This document shows positions 1 to 5,953 of a stretch of DNA of 5,953 nucleotides, piece after piece. Under the pieces are notes generated by a model. That model was not told where the DNA came from. It did no database searches and saw only the letters and a list, made by a program, of their open reading frames with translations. This DNA comes from Bacteroidales bacterium (GTDB taxonomy: Bacteria; Bacteroidota; Bacteroidia; Bacteroidales; VadinHA17), in NCBI GenBank assembly GCA_029935275.1, contig JAOZKQ010000137.1, positions 1 through 5,953 on the forward strand, given 5' to 3'. Made by a program: the position numbers and the translations under genes. Position 1 is the first letter of the stretch. Each line of letters begins with the position of its first letter.

Positions 1-1198
1 TTACACCTACTAATGATTCCCCTGCATTAGCAAACTGTGTGTAATTATGGTCACCAGTAGTGATCTGCTTAATTTTATGGCTCTTCAGATCCATTTTATA
101 AAGCTGGAAACTTGCTTTGATCCCACTTATAAAAAATAGTTCGTTTCCATTTTCACCCCAGCTAATTGAAGAAACATCCTGATCAAAATCCGGAGTAAGG
201 TATTCTCTTTCCCCGGTAGGAATATGATAAATGAATAATCTGTTTTTGTCAGCCTCATAACCCGGAGTTTCCATGCTCTCGTATGCTATTGTCTTACTAT
301 CAGGAGAAAATACCGGATATTTATCATATCCAGGATTATCTTTGGTAATATTCAATGTACTACCATCTTTAACATTATAAAGATAAATATCTGAATTTGT
401 GCTCACTGCATAATCAGCCCCCTTTAACTTTTTACAGGTATAGGCAATATAATTCCCATCATTACTCCAGCTTATCTCAGAATCATCAAAATAGGCCGAA
501 AGGGGTGCATCAAAGGCCTCTCCTTCCAGTATATCCTTACCTTCTCCTGGCTTTCCATCTCTATAATCAGCAACAAAAATATGACTATAAGCATAATCTT
601 GCCAGTGGTTCCAGTGCCGGTACATTAGATCATCAATTATCCTGACACTTGACTCAGGAAGATCCGGATAAATTTCCTGTGGTGTAGGATCCATCTTTAC
701 ATCTTTGATATAATAAATCATTTCCCCGTCAGGTGAATATTCAAAACCATTAATTCCTCCCTCAATTTCCGTAACTTTGACAGGATCATTTCCCTTTACA
801 GGCAACTCCCAGATTTGCACAGAACCTGATTTGTCAGACAAAAAACCAATTTTATCTCCATCGGGACTCCAACGGGGATGAAAAGCACTCATATCTGTTA
901 CTAAAGACATTTCACCTCCTTCAACCGGAAGATAATACAGATTAGTCTTACTTTTATTCGTCTTGTAATCAAATTTAGTAATAGTGGTAAGGATAGTAGT
1001 TTTGTCAGGAGAAAGCCTGATTCCTCCTAATCTTGAAAATTTCCATAAAATTTCAGGTGTCATTCTGCCACCTGCAATTTCCTCAGCAGTAAGCTTATTT
1101 GAGAAATCAGCATTCTCGCTATCCTCTTTTGGAGGAGTAGTTTGGGTACAGGAAAAAAGAAGCGTACCAAGAAATAAAAGAAATGTAACTTTTTTCAT
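1..1198 (-). CDS. S9 (prolyl oligopeptidase/DPP-like) family peptidase, lipoprotein; C-terminal part beyond window
   Basis: This gene begins at the ATG complementary to 1196-1198 and stays open for 399 codons to the left edge, so only the N-terminal part is visible. Residues 1-17 form a lipoprotein signal (MKK, hydrophobic core, then LFSC with the lipidated Cys at 17), which predicts membrane anchoring outside the cytoplasm. A Bacteroidota-type segment follows at about 46-56 (MTPEILWKFSR). Then come repeated PD40/TolB-like beta-propeller blades, each marked by an SPDG-like turn, near residues 62, 111, 155, 245, 298 and 349. A YRHWNHWQD motif at 193-201 is of a kind I associate with S9 peptidases of this phylum. 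In the family the propeller gates a C-terminal alpha/beta-hydrolase domain with a Ser-Asp-His triad that removes di- or oligopeptides. That domain should lie left of position 1 and is not seen, so peptidase activity is inferred. A propeller-only TolB-like protein is the main alternative. The gene lies 140 bp downstream of recA, separated by a likely terminator, so it is probably transcribed separately. Confidence 0.85.
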   Translation of the reverse strand, partial: MKKVTFLLFLGTLLFSCTQTTPPKEDSENADFSNKLTAEEIAGGRMTPEILWKFSRLGGIRLSPDKTTILTTITKFDYKTNKSKTNLYYLPVEGGEMSLVTDMSAFHPRWSPDGDKIGFLSDKSGSVQIWELPVKGNDPVKVTEIEGGINGFEYSPDGEMIYYIKDVKMDPTPQEIYPDLPESSVRIIDDLMYRHWNHWQDYAYSHIFVADYRDGKPGEGKDILEGEAFDAPLSAYFDDSEISWSNDGNYIAYTCKKLKGADYAVSTNSDIYLYNVKDGSTLNITKDNPGYDKYPVFSPDSKTIAYESMETPGYEADKNRLFIYHIPTGEREYLTPDFDQDVSSISWGENGNELFFISGIKASFQLYKMDLKSHKIKQITTGDHNYTQFANAGESLVGV

Positions 1199-1266
1199 CT
1201 GTTTATTTTTAAATTTTAATAATAAATTGCGACTACTCAATTTTATCCAGCAGACCTAAACATTAT

Positions 1267-1301
1267 AAAACCGGAAATTCAGCAAGCTGCTCCCCGGTTT
1301 T
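1267..1301 (-). terminator. Probable intrinsic terminator downstream of recA
   Basis: An 8-bp perfect inverted repeat, AAAACCGG at 1267-1274 and CCGGTTTT at 1294-1301, encloses a 19-nt loop. The loop itself holds a small stem (AGCA at 1281-1284 with TGCT at 1288-1291). Read on the minus strand, the 3' arm ends in a short T run followed by ATAAT, as expected for a weak Rho-independent terminator, 38 bp after the recA stop codon. On the plus strand the 3' arm continues into TTTTT, so it could work in both directions, but no plus-strand gene ends here. The T run is short, so the call is moderate. Confidence 0.5.
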
Positions 1302-1338
1302 TAAAATCATTTCTCGAACAGATTCATTCTTCTCAGAA

Positions 1339-2340
1339 TCAGGAAGTTCCCAGTATCTTAGATTTTAACTCCTCCAATAATTCCTGGTTATCATCGAGTA
1401 TCTGTTTCACTCCTTCCCTTCCCTGTCCCAGTTTTGTATCTCCATAACTAAACCATGAACCACTTTTCTTAATTACTCCATTTTCTACCCCCAGGTCTAT
1501 GATTTCACCTGTTAAAGAGATCCCTGTTCCAAAAATAATATCAAATTCAGCTTTTCTGAATGGTGGAGCAAGCTTATTCTTAACTACCTTTACTCTGGTA
1601 CGGTTCCCTTTCACAGTATCTCCGTCTTTTATTTGTCCGATCCTGCGAATATCTAATCTAACAGATGAATAGAATTTGAGTGCATTCCCCCCGGTGGTAG
1701 TTTCCGGATTACCAAACATTACACCAATTTTCTCCCGTAATTGATTGATGAAAATCAAGGTTGTATTGGTCCTGCTAATATTTGCTGTTAACTTCCTTAA
1801 TGCTTTGGACATAAGCCTGGCCTGTAGCCCCATACTGGAATCTCCCATTTCACCTTCAATTTCAGCTCTGGGTGTAAGTGCAGCTACCGAATCAATAACA
1901 ACAATATCAATCGCCCCGGAACGGATCAGGTGATCAGTAATTTCCAGGGCCTGCTCTCCATTATCAGGTTGTGAAATCAAAAGATTCTCAATATCTACAC
2001 CAAGATTTTCAGCATAAAACCTGTCAAAGGCATGTTCTGCATCAATAAACGCAGCAATTCCTCCTGCTTTTTGAGCTTCAGCTATGGCATGCAATGCCAG
2101 GGTTGTTTTCCCTGAAGATTCCGGCCCATAAATCTCTACTACCCTACCCCGTGGATAACCCATAATCCCTAAAGCCTGATCCAGTGAAATTGAACCACTG
2201 GAAATAGAGGGAATATCTTCAACGACCTGATCACCCAGAGTCATGATCGATCCCCGGCCAAAGTCCTTGACAATTTTATCTGTAGTTAATTGTAATGCCT
2301 TTAATTTATCCTTATTAATCTCTTTCCTTTCCTTATTCAT
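1339..2340 (-). CDS. recA: Recombinase RecA
   Basis: RecA forms ATP-dependent filaments on single-stranded DNA in the cytoplasm and carries out homology search and strand exchange. In LexA-containing bacteria it also triggers LexA self-cleavage. The 333-residue protein is full length for the core. It has an N-terminal helix (residues 1-35), Walker A GPESSGKT at 72-79, the catalytic Glu at 102 within FIDAEHAFD, a Walker B strand ending in Asp150 (IDIVVIDS), DNA-binding loop L1 around 160-173 (EIEGEMGDSSMG), the ATP-sensing Gln200 in FINQ, and loop L2 around 201-219 with NPETTTGGNALKFY. All key residues are intact. The N-terminus is about six residues longer than in E. coli and the C-terminus about 25 shorter. 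The dense acidic tail of E. coli RecA is therefore missing, leaving a mixed-charge helix (DDNQELLEELKSK). The ATG is preceded by an AT-rich stretch without a Shine-Dalgarno site, as is usual in Bacteroidota. The gene follows bcp on the same strand after 79 bp. I see no obvious E. coli-type or Gram-positive-type LexA box in that gap. Confidence 0.98.
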   Translation of the reverse strand: MNKERKEINKDKLKALQLTTDKIVKDFGRGSIMTLGDQVVEDIPSISSGSISLDQALGIMGYPRGRVVEIYGPESSGKTTLALHAIAEAQKAGGIAAFIDAEHAFDRFYAENLGVDIENLLISQPDNGEQALEITDHLIRSGAIDIVVIDSVAALTPRAEIEGEMGDSSMGLQARLMSKALRKLTANISRTNTTLIFINQLREKIGVMFGNPETTTGGNALKFYSSVRLDIRRIGQIKDGDTVKGNRTRVKVVKNKLAPPFRKAEFDIIFGTGISLTGEIIDLGVENGVIKKSGSWFSYGDTKLGQGREGVKQILDDNQELLEELKSKILGTS

Positions 2341-2419
2341 AAATATATTATTAAAAAATTAAATAATTTCTGACTTCTCAATGTTACTATATGAAAAAAC
2401 TTTCATCTTTTTAAGCTCA

Positions 2420-2884
2420 CTACATATCCAATGCTGCCAATATCTGGGCTGTATGGTCTTTAGTTTTAACTTTAGGGAATATTTTAAGTATAATCCCATC
2501 TTCATCAATTATGAAAGTGGTGCGAAGAACCCCCATAAAGGACCTCCCATACATCTTTTTTTCAGCCCAAACACCATAAGCGATCAAGATCTCTTTTTCC
2601 TCATCAGCAATCAAAGGAAACGGCAAATCATACTTTTCTGTAAACTTCTGATGCCGCAATACACTATCAGGGCTTACCCCAAGCAACTCAAAACCCCTGG
2701 CTTTCAGCTCATCAAAATGATCCCGAAGGTTACAAGCCTCTGCTGTACAGCCTGGTGTCATATCTTTAGGATAAAAAAACAGAATAAGTTTTTTACCGGA
2801 GAAATCTAATAGTTTATAGCTTGAATTATCCTGGGTTATTCCCTCAAATAAGGGAGCTTTATCACCTTCATTTAGTTTCAGCAT
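2420..2884 (-). CDS. bcp: Thioredoxin-dependent thiol peroxidase, peroxiredoxin Q/BCP family
   Basis: This enzyme reduces hydrogen peroxide and organic hydroperoxides in the cytoplasm and is recycled by thioredoxin. The 154-residue protein matches the usual BCP length. It has the thioredoxin-fold strand LILFFYPKDMTPGCT, with the peroxidatic Cys46 in the TxxC context (TPGC) and a second Cys at 51 (PGCTAEAC). That five-residue spacing is typical of atypical 2-Cys BCP enzymes, in which the second Cys resolves the disulfide within the same chain. Further conserved segments are LLGVSPDS (67-74), FPLIADEE (89-96), YGVWAEKK (103-110) and the RTTFIIDEDG strand (121-130) with the conserved Arg121. The start at 2884 gives the usual short N-terminus. 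The gene is the first of the minus-strand group and recA follows 79 bp downstream. I recall a bcp-recA neighbourhood from other Bacteroidota, where co-transcription would tie peroxide defence to DNA repair; this could not be checked here. Confidence 0.96.
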   Translation of the reverse strand: MLKLNEGDKAPLFEGITQDNSSYKLLDFSGKKLILFFYPKDMTPGCTAEACNLRDHFDELKARGFELLGVSPDSVLRHQKFTEKYDLPFPLIADEEKEILIAYGVWAEKKMYGRSFMGVLRTTFIIDEDGIILKIFPKVKTKDHTAQILAALDM

Positions 2885-3054
2885 GGTGTATTTTTAAATA
2901 TTTTGTGTAAAATTACAAAGTTTGCACTAAAAATAATGAAATAATTACATAACTTTTAATAAGTTTATAAACATTTAAAATTGATTTAATATACCTTAAA
3001 TGGCTTTTCAGAAACTAAACCAAAATATCTCAGCACAATTCTGCGGGGAACAGT

Positions 3055-3069
3055 TGAAAAGGCTTTTCA
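3055..3069. promoter_or_regulatory. 15-bp palindrome before the SPOR-protein start, possible operator
   Basis: TGAAAAGGCTTTTCA is a perfect inverted repeat with 7-bp arms around one central G. It ends 5 bp before the ATG at 3075 that I favour as the true start of the SPOR-like protein. Its right half, GGCTTTTCA, recurs as a direct repeat at 3002-3010, 59 bp upstream. A one-base centre suits a dimeric DNA-binding protein better than an RNA hairpin. No regulator can be named and the match could be chance in AT-rich sequence. Confidence 0.25.
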
Positions 3070-3074
3070 TTAAG

Positions 3075-4820
3075 ATGTCCCCCTTTATCCGGAAAGCCAC
3101 CTTTGTCTTCTTTCTTTTTATCTTCCATTCTTTTAATACAATGGCTCAAAAGGATCAAATTGTAACGAAGAACAAAATACAGGATGACTATTATCAGTTT
3201 AGTGAAAAAGCAAGGATTTATCAAGAACGTGCTGATTCAACGCTAAAAATCACCCAGCTGCTAAGGGAAGAACTACTTAAAGAAAAAGAAACAGATAAAA
3301 AAGCCCTTTTAGAAAAAAGAATCCTAAAGTCGGAGCAACAACATTCTGAATATCTGAGTAATGCAAATATTTACTATAAAAAAGCTGCCAAATTAAAAAA
3401 TAATATTGACCTTAGTAATCAGGAAAACCTGATAACAGAAAACAGTACATATAGTGATGCTTTCTATAAATTACCCCCAATTAGCAACTTATTGAGTGCA
3501 GGTGAATGGAAGTACCTATATGAACTTGAACCGACTGCTTCAACCGCAAAGAATCTTTTGACAGAAGTTTCTAATTTAAAAAATAAAAAGAATCAATTAA
3601 CGATTATTTCGAGCACAACCCAAAGTCCCGGGGATAAAGAGAAATTAAGAACCCAGATTGAAAATTTAGATACTGAGATTGAAGAGAAAGAAAATGAAGC
3701 TTTTAAAAATCTTCAGGAAGTTTATCTGGGCAAATATGGAGTAAATATGCAGGTTCTCACCAGAATAATAAACCAAACATATTCCGGAGACCTGAAAACA
3801 ATCCAACATTATAAAACAGATGCTGAAAAAAGCTATAATAAAGCTAAGAATCTCTATAAGAAAGCTAAGGATACTTCAGACAAGGAATCCGAACTTAAAC
3901 TGTTTGGTGAGTCAAACACATTTGCACTGCTGGCAATAGAAACACAAAAAAGAGCAATGGGAATATACACAGGTACTTTCGGTGAGAACACAATCGACAA
4001 ACAAGACTACAAACAAAGACCATCAACTACTGTTATATCAAAAAATGAGCCCTCTATTGGTGAGTTACAAGCTTTAAGCGCGCAAACCAAAAAGACAAAA
4101 ACCCCTGCTGATACGCTTATGCATATTAATCAGTTCAAAATAATTACTGACTCTGTAAAATCTATGAAGCTTAATATATCAATAGATGAACCTTTGCCAC
4201 AAGGAGTTATTTATAAAATTCAAATTGGCGTTTATAAAAATCTCCAATCTAAAGATTTTTTCAAGGGGATATGGCCTGTTTCAGCAGAAACCATACCATC
4301 TTCGCAAAACTTTCGTTTTCTCATAGGAATGTTTTCATTATTCAGCGATGCTCTGGTTGCAACTGATTCTGTTAAGAAAACCGGATTTAAAGATGCATTC
4401 ATTATTGCATATTATAATCAGAAAAAAACCAGTGTTAAAGAAGCTAGAAATTTTGAAAAACAAACAAGCATTAATATAAACCAACAAACAATTATACCTG
4501 ACCCTATACACCAGGAAGAACATTCAGTTAATTCAGAAAATGAAATAGTAGTTTTTGCAATCCAGATTGGTGCATTTCATGAAAAAATACCCATCCAAAG
4601 GTTAAATGAGCTATATATATATGCAGAAAATGAGGAAATAAACTATTTCCAAAATAAAAAGGGATTATATGTTTATACAATTGGAAATTTTTTTAACTTT
4701 GAAAAGGCCGTTTTCTTCAAAAATGGATTAATTGAAAAAGGTCTTTCAGGAGCTTATGTAATTGCATTGAAAGGAGAAAAAAAGATTCCAATTGATGAAG
4801 CGATCCCAATGTTGAAATAA
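3075..4820 (+). CDS. Secreted coiled-coil/TPR-like protein with two C-terminal SPOR-like repeats
   Basis: I do not recognise a named gene. The frame is open from an ATG at 3000, but the ATG at 3075 is the likelier start because it places a standard signal peptide at the N-terminus: MSPFIRK, a hydrophobic FVFFLFIF core, then a TMA-Q cleavage-like site. That gives 581 residues; numbers below count from 3075. The mature N-terminal half is strongly helical and charged. It has TPR-like helices around 40-110 (including NANIYYKKAAKLK), a likely coiled coil at about 160-216, and further Ala/Lys-rich TPR-like helices at about 245-297. A Ser/Thr/Lys-rich linker follows. The C-terminus holds two related domains, about 378-456 (begins IYKIQIGVYKN) and 491-577 (begins VFAIQIGAFHE), each with the IQIGxF/Y strand and an IG[MN]F strand typical of SPOR-like folds. 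True SPOR domains bind denuded peptidoglycan at division sites. These copies are degenerate, so envelope or periplasmic anchoring is inference. The gene heads a tight operon with clpS, nfeD and floA, 19 bp before clpS. Confidence 0.8.
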   Translation: MSPFIRKATFVFFLFIFHSFNTMAQKDQIVTKNKIQDDYYQFSEKARIYQERADSTLKITQLLREELLKEKETDKKALLEKRILKSEQQHSEYLSNANIYYKKAAKLKNNIDLSNQENLITENSTYSDAFYKLPPISNLLSAGEWKYLYELEPTASTAKNLLTEVSNLKNKKNQLTIISSTTQSPGDKEKLRTQIENLDTEIEEKENEAFKNLQEVYLGKYGVNMQVLTRIINQTYSGDLKTIQHYKTDAEKSYNKAKNLYKKAKDTSDKESELKLFGESNTFALLAIETQKRAMGIYTGTFGENTIDKQDYKQRPSTTVISKNEPSIGELQALSAQTKKTKTPADTLMHINQFKIITDSVKSMKLNISIDEPLPQGVIYKIQIGVYKNLQSKDFFKGIWPVSAETIPSSQNFRFLIGMFSLFSDALVATDSVKKTGFKDAFIIAYYNQKKTSVKEARNFEKQTSININQQTIIPDPIHQEEHSVNSENEIVVFAIQIGAFHEKIPIQRLNELYIYAENEEINYFQNKKGLYVYTIGNFFNFEKAVFFKNGLIEKGLSGAYVIALKGEKKIPIDEAIPMLK

Positions 4821-4839
4821 AAAGCATTAAACTGTTGAA

Positions 4840-5109
4840 ATGAAAGAAGAATTAGAATTAAATTATAGTTATCTGGTAGATAGAGAAAATCAGAGATTCC
4901 TTACACTTCATAATGATGACATACATACTTTTGATTATGTAATTGATGCATTGATTGATGTTTGTAAACACAGTGCTGTTCAGGCAGAACAATGCACTAT
5001 GCTTATTCATTTTAAAGGGAAATGTGCTGTAAAAGAAGGATCCTTTAAAATACTAAAATCTATGAAAGACCGTCTAATCCAAAAAGAATTAGAAGTAACA
5101 ATAGACTAA
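4840..5109 (+). CDS. clpS: ATP-dependent Clp protease adaptor ClpS
   Basis: ClpS captures proteins with destabilising N-terminal residues (N-degrons) and hands them to a Clp ATPase for degradation in the cytoplasm. In this phylum the partner is expected to be ClpC-type, since ClpA is mainly proteobacterial. The 89-residue protein has the compact ClpS fold. It carries LHNDDIHTFDYVIDAL at 23-38, where Asn25, Asp26 and Asp27 correspond to the E. coli N-degron-binding Asn34/Asp35/Asp36. It also carries MLIHFKGKC at 54-62, where His57 corresponds to E. coli His66. The E. coli gatekeeper Met40 aligns with Phe31 here, which could change preference among bulky N-terminal residues. I recall similar Phe-containing forms in Bacteroidota, so this may be lineage-typical. 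The N-terminal extension is short. The gene sits 19 bp after the SPOR-like gene and 19 bp before nfeD, so it is almost certainly co-transcribed with them. Confidence 0.93.
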   Translation: MKEELELNYSYLVDRENQRFLTLHNDDIHTFDYVIDALIDVCKHSAVQAEQCTMLIHFKGKCAVKEGSFKILKSMKDRLIQKELEVTID

Positions 5110-5128
5110 AATAAAACAAAAAACGCAT

Positions 5129-5602
5129 ATGTCAGTTACTTTAATTATTTTACTTATTTTACTTGGTATTCTATTATTCTTAATTGAATTCCTGCTTATT
5201 CCGGGAGTTGGCGTAGCAGGAATTATTGGGGCTGCCCTTATGATTGGTGGTGTAATTCTTAGCTACACGTATCACGGACTTACAGTTGGAAACCTGGTTT
5301 TAGGGTCAACAGTTCTTCTTTCTGTCATATCCCTTGTTATAGTCCTTAAAACAAAAACCTGGAGGAAAGTAATGCTTGAAACAAAAATTGAAAGCAAGGT
5401 AGATAATATCAATAAAGGTGACAATAAATTAAAAGTTGGAAACATGGGTAAATCTATCACCAGATTAAATCCAATGGGCAAAATTATGGTTGACGGACAA
5501 TACTATGAAGCGCAAGCCCTTAATATGCTAATTGAGGAAGATACTCCTATTTATATTACAAAAATTGCAGGAAATAAAATATTTGTTAAACTTAAAAAAT
5601 AA
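5129..5602 (+). CDS. NfeD family membrane protein, short form with C-terminal OB-fold
   Basis: NfeD proteins are integral membrane partners of SPFH/flotillin proteins; their exact biochemical role is unsettled. The 157 residues show three hydrophobic segments, about 4-24, 28-47 and 53-73, with the conserved LIPGVGVAGIIGA turn between the first two. A charged Lys-rich linker follows (about 74-102), then a small beta-rich OB-fold of about 55 residues (VGNMGKSITRLNPMGKI, then VDGQYYEAQ and IYITKIAGNKIFVKL). This is the short NfeD type, lacking the ClpP-like serine protease domain of long NfeD proteins, so no protease activity is predicted. The gene is followed after only 5 bp by floA. This nfeD-floA pairing is widely conserved and strongly supports the call. 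The ATG at 5129 places the first membrane segment directly at the N-terminus, as usual for the family. Confidence 0.92.
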   Translation: MSVTLIILLILLGILLFLIEFLLIPGVGVAGIIGAALMIGGVILSYTYHGLTVGNLVLGSTVLLSVISLVIVLKTKTWRKVMLETKIESKVDNINKGDNKLKVGNMGKSITRLNPMGKIMVDGQYYEAQALNMLIEEDTPIYITKIAGNKIFVKLKK

Positions 5603-5607
5603 AAAAA

Positions 5608-5953
5608 ATGGCAGGAACAGGTATTTACATTGTAATTATAGTTGTAGTCCTAATCTTTTTATGGATTATATTTTATTTCATTCCGGTAGGCTTATGGTTT
5701 AGAGCTCTGGTATCCGGGGTCCGGATGTCTCTGCTTCAACTTATTTTCATGAGATGGAGAAAGGTACCACCAAGCATTATTGTAAATGCAATGATTGAAG
5801 GAACAAAAGCAGGGATATACCTGGAAAGAGATGATCTTGAAGCACATTATCTGGCCGGGGGTCATGTACAACTGGTAGTTCATGCCCTGGTTTCAGCTTC
5901 AAAAGCAAATATTGACTTACCTTTCCAGATGGCTACAGCCATTGACCTTGCAG
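5608..5953 (+). CDS. floA: Flotillin-like protein FloA (SPFH family), N-terminal part; continues beyond window
   Basis: FloA is a bacterial flotillin that inserts in the cytoplasmic membrane and organises functional membrane microdomains, helping assembly or stability of membrane protein complexes. Only 115 codons are visible before the right edge. Residues 5-30 form the hydrophobic membrane segment (IYIVIIVVVLIFLWIIFYF, then PVGLWF). The following region matches the FloA/UPF0365 family, with PVGLWFRALVSGVRMSL (26-42), MRWRKVPPSIIVN (48-60), KAGIYLERDDLEAHYLAGG (67-85) and ANIDLPFQMATAIDLA (100-115). These align closely with what I remember of B. subtilis FloA (YqfA). The ATG at 5608 lies 5 bp after the nfeD stop and is preceded by a pure A run, a common initiation context in Bacteroidota. 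The full family length is about 330 residues, so roughly two thirds lie outside the window. Confidence 0.95.
   Translation, partial: MAGTGIYIVIIVVVLIFLWIIFYFIPVGLWFRALVSGVRMSLLQLIFMRWRKVPPSIIVNAMIEGTKAGIYLERDDLEAHYLAGGHVQLVVHALVSASKANIDLPFQMATAIDLA

Noticed and set aside
397..645. Plus-strand 82-codon ORF, and similarly 984-1259
   Set aside because: Both lie over the minus-strand S9 peptidase frame, have unlikely compositions and no recognisable domain; they are shadow frames.
2354..2381. Possible recA promoter on the minus strand: TTG, 17-bp spacer, TAATTTTT
   Set aside because: It resembles the Bacteroidota TTTG/TAnnTTTG pattern, but the -7 element lacks the final G, the -33 element is only TTG and the spacer is short. 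Such matches are common in AT-rich sequence.
2391..2411. ATGAAA/TTTCAT inverted repeat followed by T residues between bcp and recA, as a terminator
   Set aside because: The stem is short and almost all A-T, with one G-C pair. It would be unstable and does not support transcription stopping there.
2381..2809. Plus-strand 142-codon ORF
   Set aside because: It lies antisense to bcp, whose protein is unmistakable. The product has no recognisable family features.
2885..2999. Divergent promoters around CAAAGTTTG (2916-2924), which gives a TTTG element on both strands
   Set aside because: No properly spaced TAnnTTTG element follows on either strand, so I cannot place a promoter with confidence, although the region must contain at least one.
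4610..4623. Short TA repeat (ctatatatatatgc) as a phase-variable tract
   Set aside because: It is only about five TA units, lies within a coding frame encoding YIYA, and is too short to expect slippage.
5272..5481. Minus-strand ORFs inside nfeD and floA (also 5692-5883) and inside the SPOR gene (3030-3224, 4338-4523)
   Set aside because: They are antisense to well-supported genes and show no domain or initiation context.

Overview
The window looks like chromosomal DNA from a member of the Bacteroidota, probably a Bacteroidales/Marinilabiliales-type organism; the genus cannot be fixed by eye. The evidence is the AT-rich base composition, start codons preceded by A-rich tracts instead of Shine-Dalgarno sites, a RecA with the DAEHAFDRFYA variant that I associate with this phylum, a lipoprotein S9 peptidase, a SPOR-like protein and an nfeD-floA pair. 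I see no tRNA, rRNA, CRISPR array, insertion sequence or phage gene. No gene-free stretch exceeds 300 bases; the largest gaps are about 140 bp (1199-1338) and 115-190 bp (from 2885 to the start of the SPOR protein gene).

Left half, minus strand, read right to left: bcp (thiol peroxidase, 2884-2420), recA (2340-1339), then a likely terminator hairpin in the gap at 1267-1301, then the N-terminal 399 residues of a lipoprotein S9-type peptidase that runs off the left edge. bcp and recA are spaced closely enough (79 bp) to be co-transcribed, pairing peroxide detoxification with recombinational repair.

Right half, plus strand: a compact four-gene run of a secreted helical protein with two degenerate SPOR-like repeats (about 3075-4820), clpS (4840-5109), a short nfeD (5129-5602) and the first 115 codons of floA (5608 to the right edge). 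Gaps are 19, 19 and 5 bp, so this is very probably one operon. NfeD and FloA are a known membrane-microdomain pair; the SPOR-like protein is probably periplasmic and linked to the envelope; ClpS is the cytosolic N-degron adaptor of Clp proteases. A joint role for these four is inference from gene order.

The two halves diverge from the AT-rich region at about 2885-3074, which should hold the promoters for both directions. Most of the window is ordinary housekeeping sequence. The parts most worth a second look are the clpS gene inside a membrane-scaffold operon, the duplicated SPOR-like domains of the uncharacterised protein, and a 15-bp palindrome just before its likely true start.
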